Part shown: positions 16,769 to 25,370 of the stretch, piece after piece
Layout of the letters: the number at the start of each line of letters is the position of its first letter
Position numbering within the stretch: position 1 is the first letter of the stretch
NCBI GenBank assembly: GCA_018971025.1
Contig: JAGWVE010000013.1
Span: 1-39,760 of the forward strand
Reading direction: 5' to 3'
Length of the DNA stretch: 39,760 nt
From: Bacteroidota bacterium
GTDB lineage: Bacteria > Bacteroidota > Bacteroidia > Chitinophagales > Chitinophagaceae
Position numbers and translations under genes: made by a program
The notes under the pieces: model-generated
Databases searched by the model: none
The model's input: only the letters and a program-made list of their open reading frames with translations
What the model was told of the DNA's origin: nothing

Positions 16769-19321
16769 ATGAAAAAACGATACTTTTTAACCTTAATTTT
16801 TGGAATCATTTTGTTGGGTACCCAAACACAAGTGTTGTCCCAGCAAGTCAATCAAAATAGTGGGGGGAGTGCATCTATTTTACAATCTTTAAAAAAGATG
16901 CAAGTACTTGGCTCTGTATTATACATTGCTGCACATCCTGATGATGAAAACAATGGACTCTTGCCTTATTTGGCAAAAGAAAAAATGTACCGCACTGCTT
17001 ATTTAAGTTTAACAAGAGGTGATGGTGGTCAAAATTTAATTGGTCCTGAGCAAGGGATAGAACTTGGTATGATTCGAACCAAAGAATTGTTGGCTGCGAG
17101 AGAAGCAGATGGTGCCGAACAATATTTTACAAGTGCGTACGAATTTGGTTTTAGTAAAAGCATGGATGAAGCGTTGCAGGTATGGGACCGCAAAAAAGTA
17201 TTAGCAGACGCTGTATGGGTGATTCGAAATTATAAACCGGATGTGATGATTGCGCGCTTTCCTCCGGATGCGCGCGCAGGACATGGCCATCATAGTGCCT
17301 CTGCTCAAATTGCAAGAGAGGCGTTTGTGGCTGCCGCAGACCCCAATCAATTTCCAGAGCAATTAAAAAATGGCGTTACGGTATGGCAGGCTAAAAGATT
17401 ATTATGGAACACGTTTAATTTTGGCGGTGCCAATACCACCAGTAACGATCAGTTTAAAATTGATGTGGGTGTATTTAATGCACTCGAAGGAAAAAGTTAT
17501 GGTGAAATTGGTGGTGAAGCTAGAAGTATGCATAAAAGTCAGGGCGAAGGAAGGCCACGTCGTAAAGGAGAAATTATAGAATATTTTACAACCATTGTAG
17601 GGGAGGCGCCAACAGTTAGTTTACTCGATGGTGTTAACATAGATTGGGCCCGTTTAGGACCTAATGCCAATGATATTTCGTTGGCACTCGATGCAGTTAT
17701 TAAAAGCTACAATCCTTTGCAGCCGTCGTTGTCAGTGCCTTCGCTTGTAAAAATTTATGCGCAAATACAACAGCTTCCTGGCTCTGTTTGGAAGTCGTAT
17801 AAATTACATGCGCTACAACAAATTATTGAAGCCGCTGCTGGTTTGTCTGTAGAAGCATTTACCAACAACGAAAAAGCAGTGCAAGGCGATTCTATTAGTT
17901 TTACCTGTGCTGTTAACAATAGAACCAATGCTATGGTAACGCTCCAAAATATTGTGGTGGAGGGTCAATCATTTGCAAAAACAATTCAGCAAAATTTAGT
18001 TCAAAATAAAAACTACAATTATGTAGTTGCACTAAAACCTGTTATTGCAAACAATCAATTTCAACCTTATTGGTTAATGCATCCCAAGCAAACAGATGGT
18101 ATGTTTATGGTAAATGATTACAGCGTATTAGGTAAAGCTTGGAATGACCCTGCGCTATCGGTGCAATTTAATTGTACCATTGAAGGTGTTGTTTTTTCTA
18201 TTACAAGGCCTGTGCAATATAAATACGTTGATCCTGTAAAAGGAGAATGCTTGCAACCTTTTATTATCATTCCACCTTATGAACTTGTTGTAAAGCCAAC
18301 CGTGGTATTAACAGGGGTGGTATCAGAAAAAGGCAAAAAAAATACAGTTACGCCACTTCAATTAACGGTGCAGTCCAATCAAGAAAAACAAATTGTTGCA
18401 GGTGTTGGCTTTAGTTTAATGAGTCAGCAATCTGGCAAACAAATATTTCAGCAAAGCCTTGATTCGGTTTTTAAAGATGCAAAAACAGTAGTCTTACAAG
18501 TGCCTGTTTCAAAATTTTATGATCCAGCTCAGGTGTCAAATACGATTACTGCTACTGTAGCTGTTACCAACAATTTGGGTACGCAAAATTACAACCAGCA
18601 CGTACAAAAAATTACTTACGATCATATTCCTAATACCCATTATTTAACCCAGGACATTGTTAAAGTGGTAGATGCACCCATTCGGGTAAAAGGCGGGAAA
18701 GTGGGTTATATTGCGGGTTCTGGCGATTTAACGGAAGAAGCACTTGTGCAACTTGGCTACCGCGTTGAAAAAATTACAGCAGCTAATATGACACCACAAT
18801 CTTTGGCGGGCTTTGATGCGATTGTTACGGGTGTAAGGGCTTATAATGTAAATGGATTTTTAAAAGAAGGGTATCAAACACTCTTGCAATATGTACAAAA
18901 TGGTGGTAATTTAATTGTACAATACAACCGCACTGGGTCTAATGGTTTAACGCCACCTATGGCGCCTTATCCATTTACCATAAGTGCAGGATCTAGGGTA
19001 ACAGAAGAAAATGCCGAAGTGGTATTTACAAATCCTACGCATCCTGTTTTACAATATCCTAATGCTATTACAGCAAGTGATTTTGAAGGATGGGTTCAGG
19101 AAAGAAGTACGTATCAGGCTACTGCAATTGATAGTAAATATGACGCGCCATTATCGATGCATGATAAAAACGAACAGGCTTCTACTGGTTCACTTATTAC
19201 CTGTGCATATGGTAAAGGCAATTTTGCCTATGTTAGTTTGGCGTTGTTTAGACAACTGCCAGCAGGTGTAGCTGGCGCTTATAAATTACTGGCCAATTTA
19301 ATTGCTCTTCCAAAACATTAA
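16769..19321 (+). CDS. Exported PIG-L (LmbE-like) deacetylase with C-terminal ThuA/GATase-like domain
   Basis: An 850-residue exported protein. The ATG at 16769 gives a clean signal peptide (MKKRYFLTLIFGIILLG...), while the ATG at 16739 would add ten residues before it. Residues about 48-250 are the PIG-L/LmbE N-deacetylase domain, with the zinc motif AAHPDDE (56-60) and AGHGHHSAS (170-178). The middle is beta-rich. From about 640 a flavodoxin-like or ThuA-type region follows (KVGYIAGSGD, GFDAIVTGVRAYN, NGGNLIVQYNRTG). PIG-L enzymes remove N-acetyl groups from GlcNAc-type sugars; the substrate here is unknown. The symporter gene starts 3 bases after the stop. Confidence 0.85.
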   Translation: MKKRYFLTLIFGIILLGTQTQVLSQQVNQNSGGSASILQSLKKMQVLGSVLYIAAHPDDENNGLLPYLAKEKMYRTAYLSLTRGDGGQNLIGPEQGIELGMIRTKELLAAREADGAEQYFTSAYEFGFSKSMDEALQVWDRKKVLADAVWVIRNYKPDVMIARFPPDARAGHGHHSASAQIAREAFVAAADPNQFPEQLKNGVTVWQAKRLLWNTFNFGGANTTSNDQFKIDVGVFNALEGKSYGEIGGEARSMHKSQGEGRPRRKGEIIEYFTTIVGEAPTVSLLDGVNIDWARLGPNANDISLALDAVIKSYNPLQPSLSVPSLVKIYAQIQQLPGSVWKSYKLHALQQIIEAAAGLSVEAFTNNEKAVQGDSISFTCAVNNRTNAMVTLQNIVVEGQSFAKTIQQNLVQNKNYNYVVALKPVIANNQFQPYWLMHPKQTDGMFMVNDYSVLGKAWNDPALSVQFNCTIEGVVFSITRPVQYKYVDPVKGECLQPFIIIPPYELVVKPTVVLTGVVSEKGKKNTVTPLQLTVQSNQEKQIVAGVGFSLMSQQSGKQIFQQSLDSVFKDAKTVVLQVPVSKFYDPAQVSNTITATVAVTNNLGTQNYNQHVQKITYDHIPNTHYLTQDIVKVVDAPIRVKGGKVGYIAGSGDLTEEALVQLGYRVEKITAANMTPQSLAGFDAIVTGVRAYNVNGFLKEGYQTLLQYVQNGGNLIVQYNRTGSNGLTPPMAPYPFTISAGSRVTEENAEVVFTNPTHPVLQYPNAITASDFEGWVQERSTYQATAIDSKYDAPLSMHDKNEQASTGSLITCAYGKGNFAYVSLALFRQLPAGVAGAYKLLANLIALPKH

Positions 19322-19324
19322 CAT

Positions 19325-21046
19325 ATGTCATTGATAGATTGGGTTGTTTTGGTGGTTACGTTTATACTCATTATTTCCTATGGTTTGTATAAAAGTAATG
19401 CTACAAAAAATTTAGAAGGCTACTTTTTAAGTAACCGTTCTATGCCATGGTATTTGGTACTACTTGGTATTATGGGTACACAGGCTAGTGCCATTACTTT
19501 TTTATCGGCACCAGGACAGGCTTACACCGATGGTATGCGTTTTGTGCAATATTATTTTGGCCTTCCGCTTGCCATGATTGTAATTGTGGTATGGTTTGTG
19601 CCTAAGTTTAGTAAGTTAAAAATATTTACCGCCTACGAATTTTTAGAACAACGTTTTGATCTAAAAACGAGAACTTTTACCTCGTTTTTATTTTTATTAT
19701 CGCGCGGACTATCTACAGGGATTAGCATTTATGCACCTTCGATTATTTTATCATCGCTACTGGGTTGGGATATTTATTGGACCAATATTGCGATGGGAGG
19801 GATGCTTACTTTGTATACGGTTAGTGGTGGATCAAAAGCAGTAGCCTATACCCAACAACTACAATTTATCATTATATTTTTTGGGATGGTGGTGTCAGGG
19901 TATTATTTGGTGCATTTGTTACCGGACGGTCTTGGATTTTCAGATGCCTTACAAATTGGAAAAGTTTCTGGTAAATTAAATGTTATCACTACAGGTTATA
20001 CGGGGGCTGGATTTGATTTTAAAGACCGTTACAATATTATTAGTGGAACCATTGGTGGCTTTTTTTTAGCACTTTCTTATTTTGGTACTGATCAATCGCA
20101 GGTGGGTAGGTATATCACTGCAAAAAATGATCGGGAAAGTAAATTAGGACTCTTATTAAATGGTGTGGTAAAAATTCCGATGCAGTTTTTAATATTACTA
20201 CTTGGTGTTTTATTGTTTACTTTTTATCAGTTTAAGGAGTCGCCTATATTTTTTAATAAAACCGTTGAAACCAAAGCCTGGTCTACGCCTTACAAAGATT
20301 CGTTGTCTTCTATTCAGGGGCAGTTTAAAGCGCTGCAAACAAAACAATTGGAGCTTAATACTGCACTTGTGCAATCTAAAAAATCAGATACTGCACTCGA
20401 ACAGCAAATACAAAAAGGCGCCTCTTCTTTAGCAGCGCTACAAAAAAATTATAAAAACGTTATTGCATCTGCTGTGCCAGGTGCCGACGTAAATGATACC
20501 AACTATATTTTTTTACGCTTTGTTGTAGACTATTTACCCGTTGGGTTAGTTGGCTTATTAATTGCTGTTATATTTTTAGCAGCTTGGGGTTCTATTGCAG
20601 CAGCCCTCAACGCACTGGCTTCTTGTACCGTCATCGATTTTCATTTGCGTTTTAGATCCAAAGAAATTGATGGAAGCACGGCAGCGCAGGCTACAACAGA
20701 TTATAAGACATCCAAAATGTATACGCTTGCCTGGGGTATTTTTTGTGTTGTAACGGCTCAGTTTGCAACGGGCATGGGCAGTTTAATAGAAGCGGTTAAT
20801 GTGTTAGGCTCTTTATTTTACGGTGTTATATTGGGTATTTTTTTAGTAGCATTTTATGCCAAAAAAGTAGGCGGCACATCTGTATTTTGGGCGGCTATTA
20901 TTGGTGAAATTTTTGTTATCATTTGTTTTTGTTTAGACAGATACAATATTGTGGGCATCGGATTTTTATGGTTAAATGTGATAGGTGCATTGTTTGTGTT
21001 TTTCTTATCTATTTTATTTTCTAAATTAAAAAGTCATGCCATTTAA
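19325..21046 (+). CDS. Sodium:solute symporter (SSS family) with extra coiled-coil loop
   Basis: A 573-residue inner-membrane transporter with about 13 helices. SSS features include YFLSNRSMPWYLVLLGIMGTQ near the N-terminus (LeuT-fold helix 1 region), ITFLSAPGQAY, and LSYFGTDQSQVGRYI in the middle. Between about residues 310 and 395 lies a long hydrophilic insert rich in Gln, Lys, Ser and Leu (SSIQGQFKALQTKQLELNTA) that should form a coiled coil outside the bilayer. SSS proteins couple sodium entry to uptake of sugars, sialic acid, amino acids or related solutes; the solute cannot be assigned. It lies 3 bases after the PIG-L gene and overlaps the GH13 gene by 11 bases, so the three form one operon. 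Confidence 0.9.
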   Translation: MSLIDWVVLVVTFILIISYGLYKSNATKNLEGYFLSNRSMPWYLVLLGIMGTQASAITFLSAPGQAYTDGMRFVQYYFGLPLAMIVIVVWFVPKFSKLKIFTAYEFLEQRFDLKTRTFTSFLFLLSRGLSTGISIYAPSIILSSLLGWDIYWTNIAMGGMLTLYTVSGGSKAVAYTQQLQFIIIFFGMVVSGYYLVHLLPDGLGFSDALQIGKVSGKLNVITTGYTGAGFDFKDRYNIISGTIGGFFLALSYFGTDQSQVGRYITAKNDRESKLGLLLNGVVKIPMQFLILLLGVLLFTFYQFKESPIFFNKTVETKAWSTPYKDSLSSIQGQFKALQTKQLELNTALVQSKKSDTALEQQIQKGASSLAALQKNYKNVIASAVPGADVNDTNYIFLRFVVDYLPVGLVGLLIAVIFLAAWGSIAAALNALASCTVIDFHLRFRSKEIDGSTAAQATTDYKTSKMYTLAWGIFCVVTAQFATGMGSLIEAVNVLGSLFYGVILGIFLVAFYAKKVGGTSVFWAAIIGEIFVIICFCLDRYNIVGIGFLWLNVIGALFVFFLSILFSKLKSHAI

Positions 21047-22310
21047 TACTGTCAATTGGGCTTTGCGCGCTAATGTCTATGAAGTAAATCTGAGACAGTA
21101 TACCAAAGAGGGGACATTGGCTTCCTTTGCAGCGCATCTTCCAAGACTAGCAGACATGGGTGTTACCGTATTGTGGTTTATGCCTATTACACCTATTGGT
21201 AGTAAAGGAAGGCTTGGTAGTTTAGGCAGTTATTATGCATGTAGTAGTTATACAAAAATCAATCCTGAATTTGGATCCCTGCAAGATTTTATAGATGTTG
21301 TAAACGCGGCGCATGCACTTGGTATGAAAGTAATTATTGACTGGGTAGCCAATCATACCGGTCAAGATCATGTATGGACCATTTCAAGTCCAGATTTTTA
21401 TATGCAAGACGCGCATGGCAATTTTACAGAACGAAATGGTTGGAGCGATGTAATAGATTTAAATTACAATAACCCTCGTATGCGCACAGCCATGATTGAT
21501 GCCATGCGCTACTGGATAGACACTGCAGGTATCGATGGCTTTAGATGTGATATGGCGCATTTGGTACCCCTAAATTTTTGGATAGAGGCAAGACAAGCGC
21601 TTGATGCGATAAAGCCTTTATACTGGCTAGCAGAGTGTGAAGACGCCCGTTATTTTGAAGCTTTTGATACCACGTATGCTTGGGCCTTTATGCACGCAAC
21701 TGCGTCTATCAATAGACATGAGCCTATTTTAAAACCTGTATTGGATCAACTTGATATTTATAAAAGCGAAGGAGCTAATACCCATAAATTATTTTTTACG
21801 TCTAACCATGACGAAAATAGTTGGAATGGAACCGAATATGAAAAGTATGGGGTAACGGCTAAGGCATGGGCTGTATTTACGGCCACTTGGGGTGGATTAC
21901 CACTTATATATAGTGGTCAAGAAATCCCTAACCATAAGCGCTTATTATTTTTTGATAAAGATGAATTAATATGGCCATTGCAAGGTTCACAACCAGTACT
22001 GCATACTTTTTATAAGGCGCTTTTTGAACTTCGAGCACATAATGACGCTGTCATACTTGGTCAACCCCAAATGCTCCAAACACCATACCCTGATAGTATT
22101 ATAGGCTTTATAAAAAAGCACCAAAACAATATTGTTTTGGTGCTTCTGAATATTTCGGAGCAGGGTAGATTGGCTTTTGAAATTAGCCATCCACTGCTTG
22201 TAGGAGATTTTGTACAAATATTTTCGGGCTTACATTTTTCATTTTCCGGCAACGAAAAATTTGAACTGCAAGCTGGAGAATACTTGGTGTATCAGCTTAT
22301 TCCTCACTAA
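21036..22310 (+). CDS. Cytoplasmic GH13 alpha-amylase-family enzyme
   Basis: A 424-residue TIM-barrel glycosidase with no signal peptide. GH13 landmarks are in order: VLWFMPITPI, region I IDWVANHTG, region II GFRCDMAH (nucleophile D172), region III WLAECED (acid/base E200) and region IV FTSNHDENSW (D259). A short C-terminal beta domain (from about 360) completes it. It should act on alpha-glucosides such as maltose, trehalose or malto-oligosaccharides, by hydrolysis or transfer. Its start overlaps the symporter stop by 11 bases (translational coupling), suggesting it processes the imported solute (inference). It overlaps the convergent DegP-type gene by 14 bases, and a 30-bp perfect palindrome lies in its 3' part. 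Confidence 0.9.
   Translation: MPFNTVNWALRANVYEVNLRQYTKEGTLASFAAHLPRLADMGVTVLWFMPITPIGSKGRLGSLGSYYACSSYTKINPEFGSLQDFIDVVNAAHALGMKVIIDWVANHTGQDHVWTISSPDFYMQDAHGNFTERNGWSDVIDLNYNNPRMRTAMIDAMRYWIDTAGIDGFRCDMAHLVPLNFWIEARQALDAIKPLYWLAECEDARYFEAFDTTYAWAFMHATASINRHEPILKPVLDQLDIYKSEGANTHKLFFTSNHDENSWNGTEYEKYGVTAKAWAVFTATWGGLPLIYSGQEIPNHKRLLFFDKDELIWPLQGSQPVLHTFYKALFELRAHNDAVILGQPQMLQTPYPDSIIGFIKKHQNNIVLVLLNISEQGRLAFEISHPLLVGDFVQIFSGLHFSFSGNEKFELQAGEYLVYQLIPH
22116..22145. repeat. 30-bp perfect palindrome inside the GH13 gene
   Basis: AAGCACCAAAACAAT is followed directly by its exact reverse complement, with no spacer. It encodes residues around KHQNNIVLVLL. In RNA it would form a hairpin with a minimal loop; as DNA it could be a cruciform or a dimeric protein site. 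Chance is possible but unlikely at this length. Confidence 0.85.
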
Positions 22311-23832
22311 GGTTAAGCGGATAGGTGTAGCTGCCTTCAAATCCAGGGTAGAAGCCTTCGAGTCTTACAACACCAGATTTTATTTTAGCTAATATTTCTT
22401 TAAGTTCATCTAAGTTTTTAATTTCGGAACCGTTTACACTTATAATTACAAAACCATCTTGCATTCTACTTTTTTTGAGTAATCCTTCGCCTACTTTTTT
22501 AACTACTACACCACCTTCAACTTCATTGGCAGCGGCCACTTTTTTATCTAGGTTTTCAAATGTGCCACCTAGTTTTTCAATGATGGAAGTGTTTTTAACG
22601 ATATCGGTATTACCAACTTTATTTTTTAAAGTAAGTGTAACAGTGTTTTCTTTACCCGCGCGTTTGTAGGTAATGGCTACTTTATCTCCTGGCTTGTGTT
22701 TAGCTACTTGCTCTTGTAATTCTGGGCCAGAAGTAATATTTACACCATCAATTTTTGTGATGATATCATATTTTTTGATGCCTGCAATTGCAGCTGCTCC
22801 GTTTGCTGGAACATCTGTTACAAACACACCTTCGCCTTCTTTGATACTAATGCCAAATTCTTTTTCGTAGGCTAGTTTTTGTTCGTCAGTTGCGTTTTCT
22901 GGTAAAAAGTTAATGCCAATATAAGCACGTTGAACGGTACCAAATTTTACAATATCCGTTACTACTTTTTTAACAATGTTAACCGGTATTGCATACGAGT
23001 AACCTGCATAAGATCCAGTAGGAGAGGCTATTGCAGAGTTAATGCCAATAAGTTCGCCATTGGTATTAACAAGCGCACCACCGCTATTGCCTGGATTAAC
23101 GGCAGCATCAGTTTGGATAAATGCTTCTACCGGTTTATCACTTTGCTTTCTATTGATATCAATCGATCTAGATTTTGCACTGATAATACCAGCTGTAACG
23201 GTTGCATCTAAACTTAATGGATAACCAATGGCTAATACCCATTGACCTAGTTTAGCTTCGTCACTATTACCATAAATTAAATAAGGCAATCCTTTTGCTT
23301 CAATTTTAATTACCGCAATATCGGTGCTAGGGTCGGCACCAATTAGTGTGGCTTTGTATGATTTTTTATTAGCGAGTGTAACATTGATTTCGTCGGAACC
23401 ATCAATCACGTGATTGTTGGTTACAATATAGCCGTCTTCCGTAATTAATACACCACTTCCACTTGCACGTTGCTCAGGAACAACACGAGGGCCGCCTCCA
23501 AAAAAATCGCCAAAGTCTTCACCAAAGAAATCAGAAAATGGATTTCTTCCACGTGATCCTCCCGAACCGCCACCGCTAATTTGTTTTTCTTTTATTTTGG
23601 TTTTAATGTGCACTACAGCAGGAACCGCGGTAGTTGCAGCAGGGGTAAAATCTACAGCAACTGCAGGTGCATTGTTGTTGTTAAATCCTGCATAGTTAAA
23701 AGGAACTTTGTTAGGGTCTTGCCAACCAGCTTGTTGGTATGCATTGAATTTGCTTACTCCCCAAACACTTACAATAGCAGTTGTGGCGCTAATGGCTACC
23801 ATTGTGGCCACTGTTTTGAAATTCATATTCAT
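22297..23832 (-). CDS. DegP/HtrA-type periplasmic serine protease
   Basis: A 511-residue Do-type protease. An N-terminal hydrophobic segment (about residues 6-25) serves as a signal peptide or anchor. A Gly/Phe-rich linker (about 86-115, SDFFGEDFGDFFGGG) precedes the trypsin-like domain. The catalytic triad is H141 (TNNHVIDG), D171 (STDIAVIK) and S250 (NPGNSGGAL). Two PDZ domains follow, at about 300-390 and 420-505. HtrA proteins act as protease and chaperone on misfolded envelope proteins. The stop region overlaps the convergent GH13 gene by 14 bases. The 116-base upstream gap has only imperfect -7-like sequences (TA-N-TTTG), so no promoter is assigned. MNMNF allows a second ATG two codons later. 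Confidence 0.93.
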   Translation of the reverse strand: MNMNFKTVATMVAISATTAIVSVWGVSKFNAYQQAGWQDPNKVPFNYAGFNNNNAPAVAVDFTPAATTAVPAVVHIKTKIKEKQISGGGSGGSRGRNPFSDFFGEDFGDFFGGGPRVVPEQRASGSGVLITEDGYIVTNNHVIDGSDEINVTLANKKSYKATLIGADPSTDIAVIKIEAKGLPYLIYGNSDEAKLGQWVLAIGYPLSLDATVTAGIISAKSRSIDINRKQSDKPVEAFIQTDAAVNPGNSGGALVNTNGELIGINSAIASPTGSYAGYSYAIPVNIVKKVVTDIVKFGTVQRAYIGINFLPENATDEQKLAYEKEFGISIKEGEGVFVTDVPANGAAAIAGIKKYDIITKIDGVNITSGPELQEQVAKHKPGDKVAITYKRAGKENTVTLTLKNKVGNTDIVKNTSIIEKLGGTFENLDKKVAAANEVEGGVVVKKVGEGLLKKSRMQDGFVIISVNGSEIKNLDELKEILAKIKSGVVRLEGFYPGFEGSYTYPLNLSEE

Positions 23833-23948
23833 CGGTACAATTTTTAAAAGGTTCTACAAATTACATGCCTTTACGATACAAATAAACGAAGCTGCAAGTT
23901 TGTCTGTGTCCCGTCTGTCTTATTTAACAATTTTTTTGCGCAAAGGGT

Positions 23949-24944
23949 TTATAAAGTCTGCAAAAATGCCAGGGTGTCTGTGCCATCGGCATAGTCTGTT
24001 AGGCTAGGGGCTTGAGCGCTACCAAAAGGGATATAGCCATGCCCTACAATACACTGGATATCGGCATTTTGGGATAAATTACTCAATGCCTGTGCATCGG
24101 TGTAAAACTGGTAATGCACCTGGCTAACTGGCGAAAAAGGACTTTCATTTTCTGTAAAAACAAGAGAGTCATTATTCATATAATATTTATTACCCATAAT
24201 TAATAGCGCCAAATGATAGTCATAATTGTGTTTGTATTTGTGAAAATCTAAATAGTATTCATACTTTTTAAGGGCCGATAAAAGCGGAATAAAATCATAA
24301 TTGGCTGGCACAAATAACTGTGTAACATTACGACAACCAAGTCCAAAATAGGTTTGTATATCATCTGCTAACAAGTCAAGCTCTGCTGTGGTTTCTGTGC
24401 CATCAATAACTGCTACCGATGTTCTATTGCGTCTAATAATATTTGGAAATTTGCCAAAATAATAATCAAAATACCTGCTACTATTATTGCTTCCGGTGGC
24501 AATGTATGCGTCAAGTCCAGAAAGTTGCGGTGCAAAAAATATCATGTCCGAAACACGGCCATCCATTTTTATGAGTTCCGAAACAATATGCTTGATTAAA
24601 ATTTCATCTTTAGAAGAAGGCTTTATTACAGCGATATGTCCGGAAATAAATACCGATAAAAAGTCGTGGAAACCTACTAGTGGAATATTACCTGCCATCA
24701 CCAAACCCACTTTTTTGGGCGCTGATTGCTGTGCCGGAACCCCATATTTGGCAGCCCAGTCTGTTAATAATTGCGGGTTCAAAAAGCTATGAATGATCGA
24801 ATTCACGGCTTTTTCTATGAATTCTGGGGCAAACCAGGGGTTTTCACGGGCTGCTCTTTCCTTTGCTAGGGCCCATTCTGGCTCATTTGAGGCCATATAG
24901 GCACTTAATTTGTTAAGTATTTCAATTCGTTCTTGTAAAATCAT
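23949..24944 (-). CDS. LuxC-like acyl-CoA reductase
   Basis: A 331-residue protein resembling the LuxC/acyl-CoA reductase family (ALDH-like fold). Recognisable pieces are [14 protein letters not shown] near the N-terminus, [46 protein letters not shown], and the catalytic-Cys region [15 protein letters not shown]. It should reduce an acyl-CoA or acyl thioester to an aldehyde with NAD(P)H. The natural substrate in Bacteroidota is not established. The ATG at 24944 is chosen because a -7 promoter element lies at 24969-24976; a start at 25001 would sit upstream of that promoter and add 19 atypical residues. It diverges from the ferredoxin gene, a possible electron-transfer partner (inference). 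Confidence 0.85.
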   Translation of the reverse strand: MILQERIEILNKLSAYMASNEPEWALAKERAARENPWFAPEFIEKAVNSIIHSFLNPQLLTDWAAKYGVPAQQSAPKKVGLVMAGNIPLVGFHDFLSVFISGHIAVIKPSSKDEILIKHIVSELIKMDGRVSDMIFFAPQLSGLDAYIATGSNNSSRYFDYYFGKFPNIIRRNRTSVAVIDGTETTAELDLLADDIQTYFGLGCRNVTQLFVPANYDFIPLLSALKKYEYYLDFHKYKHNYDYHLALLIMGNKYYMNNDSLVFTENESPFSPVSQVHYQFYTDAQALSNLSQNADIQCIVGHGYIPFGSAQAPSLTDYADGTDTLAFLQTL

Positions 24945-24962
24945 TTGTCGGCCGTATTTTTG
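24933..24962 (+). promoter_or_regulatory. Ferredoxin promoter (-33/-7)
   Basis: TTG (24933-24935), then 19 bases, then TATTTTTG (24955-24962), a full match to TTG-N19-TAnnTTTG. Transcription would start near 24968, leaving about 39 bases before the ferredoxin ATG. The -33 lies inside the first codons of the divergent reductase gene. Confidence 0.65.
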
Positions 24963-24968
24963 ATACTG

Positions 24969-24976
24969 CAAATGTA
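24969..24976 (-). promoter_or_regulatory. -7 element of the acyl-CoA reductase gene
   Basis: On the minus strand this reads TACATTTG, a full TAnnTTTG match. A TTTTG ending at 24993 is the nearest -33-like sequence, with a short 16-base spacer. Transcription would start near 24963, about 20 bases before the ATG at 24944. It overlaps the start region of the ferredoxin promoter. Confidence 0.55.
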
Positions 24977-25006
24977 AATTCAGTAACCCAAACAAAACCA
25001 TTTAAT

Positions 25007-25354
25007 ATGGCTATTAAAATTACAGACGAATGTATCAACTGCGGGGCTTGTGAACCCGAGTGTCCAAATAACGCAATTTATGAGGGTGGCGTAGAGTGGG
25101 CCATTGCTGATGGAACTTCAGTTAAAGGAAGTTTTACGTTAATGGATGGCAGTTCTGTTACTACAGATGCTAGACTTGCTCCTATTAGTGTTGATACCTA
25201 CTATATTACGCCTAACAAATGTACCGAGTGTCAAGGTTTTCATGAAGAGCCACAATGTGCTGCGGTATGTCCAGTAGATTGTTGTGTACCGGATGAGTTA
25301 TACAAAGAAACCGTAGATGAATTACTTGCTAAAAAAGACAAGTTACACATCTAA
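25007..25354 (+). CDS. Ferredoxin with two [4Fe-4S] cluster motifs
   Basis: A 115-residue dicluster ferredoxin. The first motif is [12 protein letters not shown] (CxxCxxCxxxCP). The second is [18 protein letters not shown], in which eight residues separate the second and third Cys, as in the Alvin/YfhL type. An insert of about 40 residues separates the clusters, and an extra Cys follows the second motif (PVDCC). Low-potential electron transfer in the cytoplasm is the general role. It has its own promoter match and diverges from the acyl-CoA reductase gene. The ddl gene begins 16 bases after its stop, so readthrough into ddl is likely. Confidence 0.93.
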   Translation: MAIKITDECINCGACEPECPNNAIYEGGVEWAIADGTSVKGSFTLMDGSSVTTDARLAPISVDTYYITPNKCTECQGFHEEPQCAAVCPVDCCVPDELYKETVDELLAKKDKLHI

Positions 25355-25370
25355 TTTTCTTTACACACTA

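Noticed and set aside
23949-25001. Start of the acyl-CoA reductase at 25001
   Set aside because: It lies upstream of the predicted -7 element and adds 19 residues unlike the family N-terminus; 24944 fits better.
25317-25370. Longer N-terminus for ddl starting at 25317
   Set aside because: It would overlap the end of the ferredoxin gene and adds residues absent from Ddl proteins.
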